Assembly (NCBI GenBank): GCA_005772955.1
Contig: SXID01000006.1
Coordinates: forward strand, 1 to 63,734
Reading direction: 5' to 3'
DNA length: 63,734 nucleotides
From: Planctomycetia bacterium
GTDB lineage: Bacteria; Planctomycetota; Planctomycetia; Gemmatales; Gemmataceae
Within the stretch, counting starts at the first letter, position 1. Each line of letters starts with the position of its first letter. Below the pieces are notes generated by a model. The model ran no database searches. It saw nothing but the letters and a program-made list of their open reading frames with translations, and was not told where the DNA came from. The position numbers and the translations under genes are program-made. Shown here in pieces: positions 1-9,019 of this stretch.

Positions 1-1657
1 GATGCGCGTCGCGCATCGTCGTGTCGGTGACGAGCAGCCGCGTCTGCTCGCGCGTCCACTGTGCGAACTTCGCGGCCCCAAGCTCCTTGAATCGGTCGCG
101 TGTGCCGGGAGGTTTCGCAAGAGAAGGGGTGACAGCAGGAGCGTTCACCCCTTCTCCCCTTCTCACCTTATCCTTGTCTCCGACTTTGATTTCGGGGTGT
201 CCGTTGACGATGATCTCCGCGAGGTACGCGAGTACCTTCGTGGCGCGGTCACGGCGCGCCGTGAACCGGAACAGGTCCGGCGTTTCATCGAGGAATCGCG
301 TGGTCACGTCGCCGGCGAGGAACTGCGGGTGCGCGATGAGGTTCAGCAAGAACGGGATGTTCGTCTTCACGCCGCGAACGCGGAACTCTTGCAGACATCG
401 CTCCATGCGTGTGGCGCAGTCCGCAAACGTCAGCCCGCTGACGGTCACCTTCACCAGAAGGGAATCGTAGAAGGGCGTGATGACCGCACCGCCAAACGCG
501 GTGCCCGCGTCGAGCCTGATTCCGGGTCCGCCACTGGAGCGATAAGCGCTCAGTCGCCCGTAATCCGGGACAAAGCCGTTGGCCGGGTCTTCGGTCGTTA
601 CGCGACACTGGATCGCGAAGCCGCGCGTGCTGATCGCGCTCTGCTCCAGACCAACACGCGCGTGATTCAGGGGCACGCCGCTCGCAATCAAGATTTGCGA
701 ACGCACGATGTCGAACCCGGTCACCTGCTCCGTGACCGTGTGCTCGACCTGTATACGCGGGTTCACTTCGATGAAGTAGAACCGCTTCGCGTCGGTGTCA
801 TAGAGGAACTCGACCGTGCTCGCGTTGTCGATGCCGCACGCGCGGCCCACTGCGAGTGCAGCGTCGAGGATGCCTTGCCTGATGTCGTCCGGCAGGCTGG
901 GCGCGGGGGCGAGTTCGACCACTTTTTGGTGCCGACGCTGGATGGAACAGTCGCGTTCGTAGAGGTGAACCAGCCCGCCGTGCTTGTCGCCGATCAACTG
1001 CACTTCGATGTGCTTCGCTCGTACCACGAACTTTTCGAGGAACACATCGGTGATCCCGAACGCGGCGCCGGCTTCGCGCTGTGCGGATTCGACCGCTTCT
1101 TGCAACTTGTCCGCGGTGTGAACGACGCGCATACCGCGTCCGCCGCCGCCCATCGACGCTTTCACGATGACCGGGTAACCGAGTTTCTCCGCGAGCGTCT
1201 TGCCTTCCTCGATCGACGCGAGCGGGCTTTCACCGCCGGAGAGCACCGGCACCTGGGCCTTCTTCGCGAGCGCGCGAGCGGTCACCTTGTCGCCAAGTTG
1301 CTCCAACACCTCCGGTCGCGGACCGACAAACGTGATGCCGGCTTCGACGCAGGCGCGCGCGAACACCGCGTTCTCGGACAGAAACCCGTAACCGGGGTGG
1401 ATCGCATCGATACCCACTTCCTTCGCGAGTTTCACGATGTTGGGGATGTCGAGGTACGCGCGAATCGGCTCGCCGGGATTCCCGACCTGATACGCCTCGT
1501 CCGCCTTGAAGCGGTGGAGCGCAAACCGGTCCTCATGCGAGTAGATTGCGACCGTGCGGATGCCGAGTTCGTGAGCGGACCGGAACACCCGAATCGCGAT
1601 CTCACTGCGGTTCGCAACGAGCAACTTCTTGAAAGGGCGGATCTTCACATCCGGCAT
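1..1657 (-). CDS. pyc: Pyruvate carboxylase, N-terminal part (cut by window edge)
   Basis: Biotin-dependent ATP carboxylation of pyruvate to oxaloacetate (anaplerosis, cytoplasm). The reverse strand reads as a complete biotin carboxylase domain: KKLLVANRSEIAIRVFRS at the start, HPGYGFLSEN, the glycine-rich ATP loop KASMGGGGRGMR, HIEVQLIGD, ERDCSIQRRHQKVVE and FIEVNPRIQVEHTVTE, then VRGVKTNIPFLLNL. It runs into a carboxyltransferase domain start (LLVTDTTMRDAH), which separates pyruvate carboxylase from stand-alone AccC. About 552 codons are present of an expected ~1150; the rest of the transferase and the biotin domain lie outside. The ATG at 1657 has GAGG 8 nt upstream; an in-frame ATG at 1717 would add 20 residues without a Shine-Dalgarno. 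A large palindrome lies just upstream. Confidence 0.93.
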   Translation of the reverse strand, partial: MPDVKIRPFKKLLVANRSEIAIRVFRSAHELGIRTVAIYSHEDRFALHRFKADEAYQVGNPGEPIRAYLDIPNIVKLAKEVGIDAIHPGYGFLSENAVFARACVEAGITFVGPRPEVLEQLGDKVTARALAKKAQVPVLSGGESPLASIEEGKTLAEKLGYPVIVKASMGGGGRGMRVVHTADKLQEAVESAQREAGAAFGITDVFLEKFVVRAKHIEVQLIGDKHGGLVHLYERDCSIQRRHQKVVELAPAPSLPDDIRQGILDAALAVGRACGIDNASTVEFLYDTDAKRFYFIEVNPRIQVEHTVTEQVTGFDIVRSQILIASGVPLNHARVGLEQSAISTRGFAIQCRVTTEDPANGFVPDYGRLSAYRSSGGPGIRLDAGTAFGGAVITPFYDSLLVKVTVSGLTFADCATRMERCLQEFRVRGVKTNIPFLLNLIAHPQFLAGDVTTRFLDETPDLFRFTARRDRATKVLAYLAEIIVNGHPEIKVGDKDKVRRGEGVNAPAVTPSLAKPPGTRDRFKELGAAKFAQWTREQTRLLVTDTTMRDAH

Positions 1658-1732
1658 GCGGCAGACCTCACGGGCGCGAGCGACGACGTTAAGGCTGTGA
1701 TAGGGAAATTGGATCATGGGGCATGAGAACAC

Positions 1733-1835
1733 GGGGCTTCCACCCTGTGCTACGGACGACGGCCCCTCCGGGGCGAAGAACAAGTGCGTCTTCGCCCCGG
1801 AGGGGCCGTCGTCCGTAGCACAGGGTGAAAGCCCT
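1733..1835. repeat. Long palindrome upstream of pyc
   Basis: Two ~47-nt arms (1733-1779 and 1789-1835) are near-perfect reverse complements. They contain CACCCTGTGCTACGGACGAC and CCCCTCCGGGGCGAAGA, with a 9-nt loop. The element lies between the DUF1573 gene and pyc, both leftward, so it could end DUF1573 transcription or attenuate pyc. No T-run follows, so simple intrinsic termination is unproven. Confidence 0.85.
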
Positions 1836-1854
1836 GTGTAAGCTGGCGGCGGTC

Positions 1855-2844
1855 CTACTTGCCCACGACCTTCGCGGTCACGGGCACGATGATTGACGGT
1901 TGGTCCTTGTTGTCGGTCACGATCTCGACGGTCCGCTTGAACCCGCCGGTCTTGGTCGGGCTGGCAGCGATTACCACCGTGTGAACCGCCTTCGCGGTTT
2001 CGGTGTCGACCCTCACGGTGAGTTGCGCGTCGGCGCCCTTCACTTCGAGAATCTTGAACGGGGTCGCGCTCTGGATCGTGACCTTCTGTTCGGGCGTGGT
2101 TTTGCCCATTGTCACGCTGCCGAACGAGATCGTTTCCGGCGTGGCCGCGACCGGTGCGGAAACGTTCACGGTCACCGGAATGCGGAGCTTCGCGACGGCC
2201 GTGTGCGACGTTTCCAGGTTCACGTCGGAGGTCCAGTTGCCTGCGGGGCACTCTTTTTCGAGCGTCGCGATGATGTCGTACGTCACGATGCTGCCGTTAC
2301 GCGAACTGAGTTTCGCTTCGACGCTCACGAAACCGCCCGTGCTGGTCGCCTTGTTCACGGTCCATCTCGGATCGCTGGTGAACGTGACCTTCGTGGACAC
2401 CTTCGCGCCTTTGCCCTTCGTAACGTTGCCGAACGCGAGCGTGTCCGGCGACATCATCAGGTCGTCGCGTGTGACGGTCGTGACCTTCAGCGCGACCTCT
2501 TCAAATGTCGGCGCGGTGAACGGAACGTACACCAGGACCGTCTTCGTGATCCCCGCGTGTGGGATCCGTTTCGTGTCCATGTACGCGATGACGGCCGCCG
2601 TCTCGCCCGGTGCGAGCCGGTTCGCGGTCAGTGCCGGGGTCACGCACCCGCACGACACACGCGGCTGGCCAAGCGTGAGGGTTTCTTTGGTAGTGTTTGT
2701 GAATCGGAAGTAGTGAACGAGAACGGTTCCCTTCGGGCTGACCCCGAAATCTTTTTCTTTTTCCGAGAACAGGTCACCCGGTCCAGCCATCGCCAGTGTG
2801 TTGAACAACAACACACCGACAACGCCCAATACGAAACGTGTCAT
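1855..2844 (-). CDS. DUF1573-domain exported protein
   Basis: Predicted exported protein of 329 aa. An N-terminal signal peptide (MTRFVLGVVGVLLFNTLAMA) precedes a DUF1573/ASPM-SPD-2-Hydin-like Ig module (EKDFGVSPKGTVLVHYFRFT, GQPRVSCGCVTP, LAPGETAAVIAYMDT) and further beta-rich repeats with FGSVTMGKTTPEQKV. DUF1573 proteins are frequent and functionally uncharacterised in planctomycetes and Bacteroidetes; a cell-envelope role is only inferred. The ATG at 2844 is preferred to one 33 nt upstream because it has GGGGGAG about 8 nt before it and starts directly with the signal peptide. A small hairpin (2863-2899) lies upstream. Confidence 0.85.
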   Translation of the reverse strand: MTRFVLGVVGVLLFNTLAMAGPGDLFSEKEKDFGVSPKGTVLVHYFRFTNTTKETLTLGQPRVSCGCVTPALTANRLAPGETAAVIAYMDTKRIPHAGITKTVLVYVPFTAPTFEEVALKVTTVTRDDLMMSPDTLAFGNVTKGKGAKVSTKVTFTSDPRWTVNKATSTGGFVSVEAKLSSRNGSIVTYDIIATLEKECPAGNWTSDVNLETSHTAVAKLRIPVTVNVSAPVAATPETISFGSVTMGKTTPEQKVTIQSATPFKILEVKGADAQLTVRVDTETAKAVHTVVIAASPTKTGGFKRTVEIVTDNKDQPSIIVPVTAKVVGK

Positions 2845-2862
2845 TGCCGCGTCTCCCCCATA

Positions 2863-2899
2863 TGAGGGCCGCGGCACACCCCCCGGAATGCCGCGGCCC
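2863..2899. terminator. GC hairpin between ComF and DUF1573 genes
   Basis: AGGGCCGCGGCA pairs with TGCCGCGGCCCT across a ~12-nt loop. Position suggests the end of the leftward ComF transcript or a leader of the DUF1573 gene. No clear T-tract follows. Confidence 0.5.
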
Positions 2900-3055
2900 T
2901 TAACCTATTTGGTAACACACTCCGCTCGACCGGTTCATCAGGAAACCGCGCCGGAAATCGATCCTGTCAAGGGCGGCAGGTCGCCGCTTCCGCTGCAACC
3001 CGCCAACCCGTCGCGAACGTACATCCCTGTGTCACCATTCCGACCCGCGCGACTC

Positions 3056-3793
3056 CTACGCACGGGCCAGGACTGCCACGACCACGCGATCCGCACCCGC
3101 GGCGCGAAGCACACGGGCGGCTTCGCTGGCCGTACTCCCCGTGGTCATCACATCATCCACGAGTAGGATCGTTTGGGCAGTTACTCTTGCGCCTAACCGC
3201 AACCGGAATGCGCCACGAATGTTCTCCTGCCGCGCCGTTCGTGACGACTGTACGTGTTGCGTGGTGTGCCGAATCCGGTAAAGCAAGTGCGGCTCAAATG
3301 GCACATTCAGCCCAGCCGCGAGTTCGCGGGCAACCGCTGCCGACTGGTTGTACCCACGCGTCCACTTGCGCCACCAGTAAAGCGGAACCGGAGCGACCAC
3401 ATCGATTGACTGAGCAGCAAGATTGGTGCCGCGATGTTCCGCAAATGTGCGCCCAAGCAAATCCGCCAGCCCTTCACCCGCGAGAACCTTCGTGCGCAAC
3501 ACGGCGGTGCGGAGTTTCCCAGCGTACGGGCCAAGCCGGACCGCAGCGTCGAAGGAGTGCGATTCGCCACGGCACTCTACACAACCGTTCGCGGTGTTGG
3601 TGTGCGGTCCGACCGTTTGCGCACACCACGGACACGTCGGGAACGGGTCCACAGCGACAGCGTGGTGGCACTCCGTGCAGAGTCCGTGTCGGTGCATGCC
3701 CGAGTCGCCCTCGCGGGCATCGCAAATCAGGCACGTGTTTGGGTAGATCAACTGAGCGATATTGCGGGTGAGTTCCGTCACGGCCCGCAGCAT
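3056..3793 (-). CDS. ComF family amidophosphoribosyltransferase-like protein
   Basis: 245-aa ComF/GntX-type protein. The N-terminus carries a zinc-ribbon pattern (CLICD, CTECHH, CPWCAQ, CVECRGE). The PRTase half has the PRPP-binding signature VDDVMTTGSTASEAARVL near the C-terminus and the family motif RGYNQSAAVARELA. ComF proteins are linked to DNA uptake or genome stability in several bacteria; the substrate is unknown. The longest frame starts at 3982 but its first 60 codons run through a palindromic repeat, so the ATG at 3793, with GGAAGG about 9 nt upstream, is preferred. A further in-frame ATG is at 3802. It follows the histidine kinase gene on the same strand. Confidence 0.85.
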   Translation of the reverse strand: MLRAVTELTRNIAQLIYPNTCLICDAREGDSGMHRHGLCTECHHAVAVDPFPTCPWCAQTVGPHTNTANGCVECRGESHSFDAAVRLGPYAGKLRTAVLRTKVLAGEGLADLLGRTFAEHRGTNLAAQSIDVVAPVPLYWWRKWTRGYNQSAAVARELAAGLNVPFEPHLLYRIRHTTQHVQSSRTARQENIRGAFRLRLGARVTAQTILLVDDVMTTGSTASEAARVLRAAGADRVVVAVLARA

Positions 3794-3876
3794 GACCGGC
3801 ATCCTTCCCGGTGAAACGCGATTACGAATTGAGAACCAACACTTCGAGATTACTGGCAGGGAGTAGCGGCTGCAAG

Positions 3877-3993
3877 TGTCTTTCAAGGTAGTAGGCGCAC
3901 TCCGCGTGCCGTTGCTCTGCAAGCCAGAACCGTAAAGCGTTCTTGCGTCGCGAAGCAATGGCACACGGAGTGTGCCTACCACCTTGAAAGACA
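3877..3993. repeat. Family A palindrome, copy 1
   Basis: Left arm 3877-3915 includes GGTAGTAGGCGCACTCCGCG; right arm 3955-3993 includes CACACGGAGTGTGCCTACCA. The arms are imperfect reverse complements around a ~39-nt centre. A second copy with the same sequence lies at 32701-32783. It starts 3 nt after the histidine kinase stop codon and could act as its 3' end. Confidence 0.9.
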
Positions 3994-3995
3994 GC

Positions 3996-5678
3996 CTACG
4001 CCGACTGGCGGTCGAGGAATTCGAGGGTGACCGAGCGCGGAACCGTGACGACGAATCGCGTTGGGCCGTCGGCGGGTTCGTGGCGCACGTTGCCGCCGTT
4101 CTGCCGTACGAACTGCCACGCAGTCGGAAGGCCTAGCCCGCGACCGCGACCGGCGGAACGCCCACAGAAGAACGGGTCAAAGGCGTGCTCCAGGGCGGCG
4201 GCACTCAGCCCTGGCCCGCTGTCTTCGACCACGAACGTGACGAACTCTTCGTCGCCGTCGGTACAACCGATCCGCACCCAGCCATCGGTGCTGGCGGCCT
4301 CGATGCCGTTCCGCCCGAGCGCGACGAGTGCGTGCTTGATCTGTACGCGGTCGCAGCGCACGAACGCGTCAGCGGGAACTGCGCCAAGTTCGATACGGAT
4401 GCCCTTCTCCGCGGCAAATGGCGTGAGTTCATCACGAACCGCGTTCACGAGTTCGGTCGCGTCGGTTCGGTGCGGTTGCGGATGCGGCGGACGGGCGAAC
4501 TGCATCAAGTCGCGCACGATCCCGGAGATGCGGTGCGTCTGGCGGATTACGGTCTGCAACGCCTCGCCGCGTTCCGGGTCCGGTTCGGTGCGGGACAGGC
4601 GTTGTGCATGGCCGGAAATGACCGCGAGCGGGTTGTTGATCTCGTGCCCGGCCCCGGCCGCGAGTTCGGCCAGAGCCGCGAGTTTCGCGTCCCGCGCCCG
4701 CGTATCGGTTTCGCCGCTGACGCGTGCCAAGGCGCGGTGCAGATCGTCGAGCCTGTCTTCGAGGCGCACGACAAGTGCCGCTCCGTTCCGGCGCCGGCTC
4801 TCACCCGCCATCCTCAGCAAGTTCGCGACCAGCGGAACGTTGTGCGGATTCTGATCGACGTTTGAAACCGGTTCCACCTGCTGTGGAACACTCGTCCAGA
4901 GTGCGTCTACCGTCGCGTCGTCGAGTTTGAGTTCGCGCACTAGTTCCGCACGATCTACCCCCTCGGTGAGTCCGAGCGGACACAACCGCCGCTCCGATTC
5001 GAGCGCGGCAAACTGCGCGACAGCGAACAGGCTCACGTTGACGCCCACCACTCGTGCGACGGCGAGCGGCAGGTTCAGGTTGCCAAGTACGGTCGCGATC
5101 CAGTCCGGCAACCGCCAGCGATGCGCGAGCCGCCGGGCGATCGCGTTCTGGTCAAGTCCCCAGAGTTCCGCCTGAAACGCCGCGGTCGGCGTTGTGGAAT
5201 CGCGGAGTGGTGCGCGAGCCGCGTCGGGATCAACGGCCGCGACCGCGAGCCAGCCCAACGGAGCGAGCGCGACGACCGCCGCGACGCGATCGGCACAGGT
5301 GTTCCGGGTGTGCTCCGCGAGTTGGCGCGCGAATCCGCTCGCACGTGCCGAGAACGCATGGCACGGATTCGCGACTTCGTGAACGGGATTCACCCAACCG
5401 CGCGGAGTGGCGGCGAGGTAAGCGGCAGCCGTGTCCGGGAGCGACGCGGCCAGGATTGCGGGTTGGCAGAACAGGCCCGTCGCGGGCGAAACGGCTGGTT
5501 GAGCGAAGCGGAGCAGAAAGGCCAACAACCCGACGTCACCAACCTCGGCGGCGGATTGCCGTGCGAGGCTCGCCGGTGCTTCGGCAAGTCGGATCAGGCT
5601 ATCCGTGTTAGGGCACAGCCACGGCAACCCCGCCGCAGTCCGGCCCACCGCCTTCCCTGGCACAGGCGACTCCTTCAT
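3996..5678 (-). CDS. Cytoplasmic sensor histidine kinase with degenerate HDOD domain
   Basis: 560 aa, no membrane segment. Residues ~100-255 resemble an HDOD domain (ELWGLDQNAIARRLAHRW, LPDWIATVLGNL) but lack the usual histidines. A short coiled region leads to the HisKA H-box GAGHEINNPLAVISGHAQ (phospho-acceptor His ~345). HATPase boxes follow: N-box ALVALGRNGIEAA, G1 VEDSGPGL, F AFDPFF, G2 GRGRGLGLPTAW. It probably phosphorylates the regulator encoded just upstream, with which it forms an operon. The signal is unknown. The ATG at 5678 is preferred: the frame extends upstream to 5759 but those codons lie in a palindrome. Confidence 0.88.
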   Translation of the reverse strand: MKESPVPGKAVGRTAAGLPWLCPNTDSLIRLAEAPASLARQSAAEVGDVGLLAFLLRFAQPAVSPATGLFCQPAILAASLPDTAAAYLAATPRGWVNPVHEVANPCHAFSARASGFARQLAEHTRNTCADRVAAVVALAPLGWLAVAAVDPDAARAPLRDSTTPTAAFQAELWGLDQNAIARRLAHRWRLPDWIATVLGNLNLPLAVARVVGVNVSLFAVAQFAALESERRLCPLGLTEGVDRAELVRELKLDDATVDALWTSVPQQVEPVSNVDQNPHNVPLVANLLRMAGESRRRNGAALVVRLEDRLDDLHRALARVSGETDTRARDAKLAALAELAAGAGHEINNPLAVISGHAQRLSRTEPDPERGEALQTVIRQTHRISGIVRDLMQFARPPHPQPHRTDATELVNAVRDELTPFAAEKGIRIELGAVPADAFVRCDRVQIKHALVALGRNGIEAASTDGWVRIGCTDGDEEFVTFVVEDSGPGLSAAALEHAFDPFFCGRSAGRGRGLGLPTAWQFVRQNGGNVRHEPADGPTRFVVTVPRSVTLEFLDRQSA

Positions 5679-5679
5679 G

Positions 5680-5755
5680 GCGAACCCCGCCCGCAAGGGC
5701 GGGGTGGTTCGCGTAAGTAACACATGGCATCCCCGCCCTTGTGGGCGGGGTTCGC
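5680..5755. repeat. Double hairpin between regulator and kinase genes
   Basis: Arms GCGAACCCCGCCCGCAAGGG (5680 on) and CCCCGCCCTTGTGGGCGGGG (5731 on) are reverse complements. Each arm also folds on itself (CCCCGCCC-GCAA-GGGCGGGG and CCCCGCCC-TTGT-GGGCGGGG). The element fills the gap between regulator stop and kinase start and may set their expression ratio. Confidence 0.85.
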
Positions 5756-5763
5756 TCATCGAG

Positions 5764-6345
5764 TCACGCCAACACGCCCGTCTCGATGTCCAACTGGGCG
5801 CACATCTTCTCGATCAGGTGGTCCACGTCGAACGGCTTGTGCATGAACTCGTCGGCCCCAGCCAACTTGAGTTCCTGCACCTTGTCTTCCTCAATCATAC
5901 CGGAGATGCAGATGATCCGCACATCCTCCATCGCCGGGTCGGCGCGCACCCGGTGACACACTTCCTTGCCGTTGATGTCCGGCAACATCACATCGAGGAT
6001 GATGAGATCGGGACGATAGTCCTTCACCATCATGCCCGCGTCGAAGCCGTTCGACGCGATCCGCACTTCAAACCGTCCATCGTCTTGAAGGGCCTTGTGA
6101 ACGACATCGACCAGTTCGAGGTCGTCGTCCACGAGCAGCACCTTGCGCTTGCCGCTCTCAAGGGCATCCGTGGGGATGCCGTTGTCCTTCATGAACTTGT
6201 ACAGCGCTTCGCGGGGGATGCGCCGGAACTTGCTTCCGGGAACGCGGAACCCCTTGAGCTGCCCGTTGTCGAAACAACGGATGATTGTCTGCTGCGAGAC
6301 CTTACAGATCTTCGCTGCTTCGCCGGTTGTGAACACCGTCTTCAT
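5764..6345 (-). CDS. Response regulator with N-terminal excisionase-type HTH
   Basis: 193 aa. Residues 1-55 form a MerR/Xis-like helix-turn-helix (TTGEAAKICKVSQQTIIRCF, then GFRVPGSKFRRIP). Residues ~68-185 are a complete REC domain: acidic pocket VDDD at 72-75, phospho-acceptor Asp 118 in ILDVMLPD, Ser 148 in ICISGM, Lys 170 in MHKPF. The order DNA-binding domain first, REC second, is the reverse of most regulators. It is transcribed just before the histidine kinase and is the probable partner. Target genes are unknown. The ATG at 6345 starts directly at the HTH. Confidence 0.88.
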   Translation of the reverse strand: MKTVFTTGEAAKICKVSQQTIIRCFDNGQLKGFRVPGSKFRRIPREALYKFMKDNGIPTDALESGKRKVLLVDDDLELVDVVHKALQDDGRFEVRIASNGFDAGMMVKDYRPDLIILDVMLPDINGKEVCHRVRADPAMEDVRIICISGMIEEDKVQELKLAGADEFMHKPFDVDHLIEKMCAQLDIETGVLA

Positions 6346-6956
6346 ACGCGCATCCGCCTGGCCGGCTCAGCCGGCTCGCATGGGGGAGATCCGCGCACGG
6401 CCGAACGACCGAGCCGGGCTGCGGACCGAAACTTCGTCCGTGACTCACGCAGGACATCTGGCCGCACTCCGGGTCGCGCCACGGGCGCGGTCGGGGTTTG
6501 GTACGGTAACGTGAAGACAACCGAACGATCCGGGTGAAGCGGTTCGTGTAGTGGAGCAAGAGGGGTTGGCTTCGACTGCCTACCCCATCATACCCAGGAT
6601 CACTGTCCGATCAACGGGGCGGAATCTTCTCGGCCGCAGTGGAACACCCACCCGACCCCGATTCCGCTCGCGCCAACCCGGACACCTTTCCCGCGTCGCC
6701 CTCACACGCGCTGCTGCGCCCGAACAACTCGCGCCTTCGGTTCCCGTGAACCAGATCTAAACTCCTGCTGGCTCGGTCGCGGCATTCATCGACACCCCAG
6801 TTCACGCAGCCCACACGATTTTACCAGCTTTCCGCGGAGCGGGAGCGGGAGCCGTGCGAGTCGCGCAGTCTGTGAGCTTCAACGGGCCGTGACCGACCCC
6901 CGCGGGTGTTACCGGTTACCCGGCTTCTCCCTAACGGGCAAGCGGCCCATAACGGC
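6346..6956. other. 611-nt gap without a recognisable gene
   Basis: Lies between the mnmG stop and the regulator start, both leftward. Short open frames exist on both strands but none has family resemblance or a convincing start. No tRNA-like cloverleaf was seen. A small inverted repeat (GCCGGCTCAGCCGGC, near 6360) is present. It should hold the promoter of the two-component operon, but I could not place one reliably. Confidence 0.5.
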
Positions 6957-8831
6957 TCATTCAAGATAAAGCAACAGCATTGCTAGGTCGGCCGGGGTGA
7001 TGCCGCTGATGCGACTCGCCTGGCCCAAACTTGCGGGGCACACACGACTCAGCTTCTCGCGTGCCTCGTGCCGGAGTTGGTGGACTCGGGTGTAATCGAA
7101 GGTTGAGGGAATACGCCGGTTCTCCAGTCGACGGAATCGCTCCACATCCGCTGACTGACGCTCGATGTAGCCGCTGTATTTGGCTTCCAGAACCACCTGT
7201 GTTACGACATCCGGCCGCGTGTCCCATTCCACCAGCGCGGGGAAACGTGCGCACACCTCCGACCACTCCACTTCGGTGCGACGCAACCACGTCGCGAGGC
7301 TGTCGCCGTCGCTACGGTTCACCTTTAGCACATTCTGAAGTTCGGTGATTCCAAGATCTTTCCGCTGAAAGCGTTCCCAGTCGGCATCGCTCACAGATCC
7401 AACGCGGCGGCCGAGTGGGGTAAGCCGGCGGTCCGCGTTGTCGTGGCGAAGAAGGAGCCGGTACTCCGCGCGCGACGTGAACATGCGGTACGGTTCGTCA
7501 ACGCCCTTCGTGACGAGGTCGTCGATCAGCACACCGATGTAGGCTTCGCTCCGATCCAGAACGAGTGGTGGCTCGCCCTTCAACTTGAGTGCCGCGTTCA
7601 ATCCCGCCATCAACCCTTGCGCCGCGGCTTCCTCATAGCCCGTCGTCCCGTTGATCTGCCCTGCGAAGTACAGACCGGCGACCGGCTTGGTTTCGAGCGT
7701 TGGGTGAAGTTGCGTGGGCGGGGCATAGTCGTACTCGACCGCGTAGCCCCAGCGCATCACCTCCGCGTGTTCAAGCCCCGGGATCAGCCTCAGCATCGCG
7801 GCCTGAACATCTTTCGGGAGGCTGGTGCTGATCCCGTTGCAGTAATACTCGCGTGTGTGCAGTCCTTCGGGTTCAAGGAAGATGAGGTGTGAATCCTTGT
7901 CCGCGAACCGCACCACCTTGTCCTCGATAGAGGGGCAGTAGCGTGGCCCGCGTCCGCAGATCTGGCCGCTGTACATCGGGGCGCGGTGAAGATTCGCGCG
8001 GATGATGTCGTGAACCGCGGGCGTCGTCTCGGTGCTATGGCACACCACCTGCGGAACAGTAACCTTCTCTGTACTGAAACTGAACGGGCACGGAGTGGCG
8101 TCACCCGGTTGCATGGTGCATTTGGTGAAATCGATGGTGCGGCCGTTCAGCCGGCATGGCGTGCCCGTCTTGAACCGCGCGAGTTCGAAGCCGGCTTGCG
8201 CGAGACTGCCGCTCATGCCTTCGGCGGACGAATCGCCGGCGCGCCCGCCAACGGTCTTCGCCTCACCGGTGTGCATGATCGCTTTGAGGAACGTGCCTGT
8301 GGTGAGAATGACCGCAGGCGCGAGATAGCGCGTGTCGCCGCGGGCGAGGACGCCTTGGATTGCTAAGCCGCTAGCGGCGTCGCACGTCTCTTCCAGAAGC
8401 AACCCCTCCACCAACTCCTGGCGAAGCGTCAGGTTCTCTTGCTCCTCGACCCAGCGCTTCATTGTGAACTGGTAGAGCTTCTTGTCGGCTTGCGCGCGAG
8501 GCGAGTGCATTGCCGGGCCTTTGGACAGGTTCAGCACGCGGAACTGGATGCCACTCGCGTCGATACACTTCCCCATCACGCCGCCGAGGGCATCGATCTC
8601 GCGCACGATCTGCCCCTTAGCGACACCGCCGATTGCGGGGTTGCAGCTCATTTGCGCGACGGCGTCCGCGTTCATGCTCAGAAGGCACGTCTTTAGGCCC
8701 AGGCGCGCCGCGGCCATTGCCGCTTCCGTGCCCGCGTGTCCGGCCCCGACCACCACGACATCGAACCGGTATTCCAGAGCGTTCACGTTTTCCTCATCCC
8801 AAAACGGCCGACAGTACGCTTCCTCAATCAT
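6957..8831 (-). CDS. mnmG: tRNA uridine-5-carboxymethylaminomethyl modification enzyme MnmG
   Basis: 624 aa, the usual length for MnmG/GidA. With MnmE it installs the carboxymethylaminomethyl group on wobble U34 of several tRNAs. The FAD-binding Rossmann motif [14 protein letters not shown] lies near the N-terminus, followed by [13 protein letters not shown], the signature [17 protein letters not shown] and [17 protein letters not shown], with [18 protein letters not shown] and the C-terminal [11 protein letters not shown]. The ATG at 8831 fits the family N-terminus and has AAGGA 4 nt upstream; the frame is open further to 9005 but would run into the divergent mutase gene. mnmE is not in the window. 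Confidence 0.96.
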   Translation of the reverse strand: MIEEAYCRPFWDEENVNALEYRFDVVVVGAGHAGTEAAMAAARLGLKTCLLSMNADAVAQMSCNPAIGGVAKGQIVREIDALGGVMGKCIDASGIQFRVLNLSKGPAMHSPRAQADKKLYQFTMKRWVEEQENLTLRQELVEGLLLEETCDAASGLAIQGVLARGDTRYLAPAVILTTGTFLKAIMHTGEAKTVGGRAGDSSAEGMSGSLAQAGFELARFKTGTPCRLNGRTIDFTKCTMQPGDATPCPFSFSTEKVTVPQVVCHSTETTPAVHDIIRANLHRAPMYSGQICGRGPRYCPSIEDKVVRFADKDSHLIFLEPEGLHTREYYCNGISTSLPKDVQAAMLRLIPGLEHAEVMRWGYAVEYDYAPPTQLHPTLETKPVAGLYFAGQINGTTGYEEAAAQGLMAGLNAALKLKGEPPLVLDRSEAYIGVLIDDLVTKGVDEPYRMFTSRAEYRLLLRHDNADRRLTPLGRRVGSVSDADWERFQRKDLGITELQNVLKVNRSDGDSLATWLRRTEVEWSEVCARFPALVEWDTRPDVVTQVVLEAKYSGYIERQSADVERFRRLENRRIPSTFDYTRVHQLRHEAREKLSRVCPASLGQASRISGITPADLAMLLLYLE

Positions 8832-9019
8832 AGCATCCTTGAACGGACATGGGCGCGGCGAGCGGGTTCGTGCCGCCGCCCCAATCCTCGGACCCGCCGC
8901 ACTCAACCGATGGGGTTCCAGGTGAGCACGACCCGACGGCGTGAATACAGTAGTCTCCGCGACGGGCGGCCGGTACACCAACACCGGCCGCTGGTTTGTC
9001 GTCACGAGGACGCAAGTTC

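Noticed and set aside
2-1726. Plus-strand open frame of 574 codons
   Set aside because: The opposite strand encodes a clear pyruvate carboxylase. The plus frame is an antisense shadow rich in Arg/His/Val with no family resemblance, common in high-GC DNA.
3794-3982. N-terminal extension of the ComF protein
   Set aside because: The 60 extra codons run through a palindromic repeat and have no family resemblance; a well-placed ATG with a ribosome site lies at 3793.
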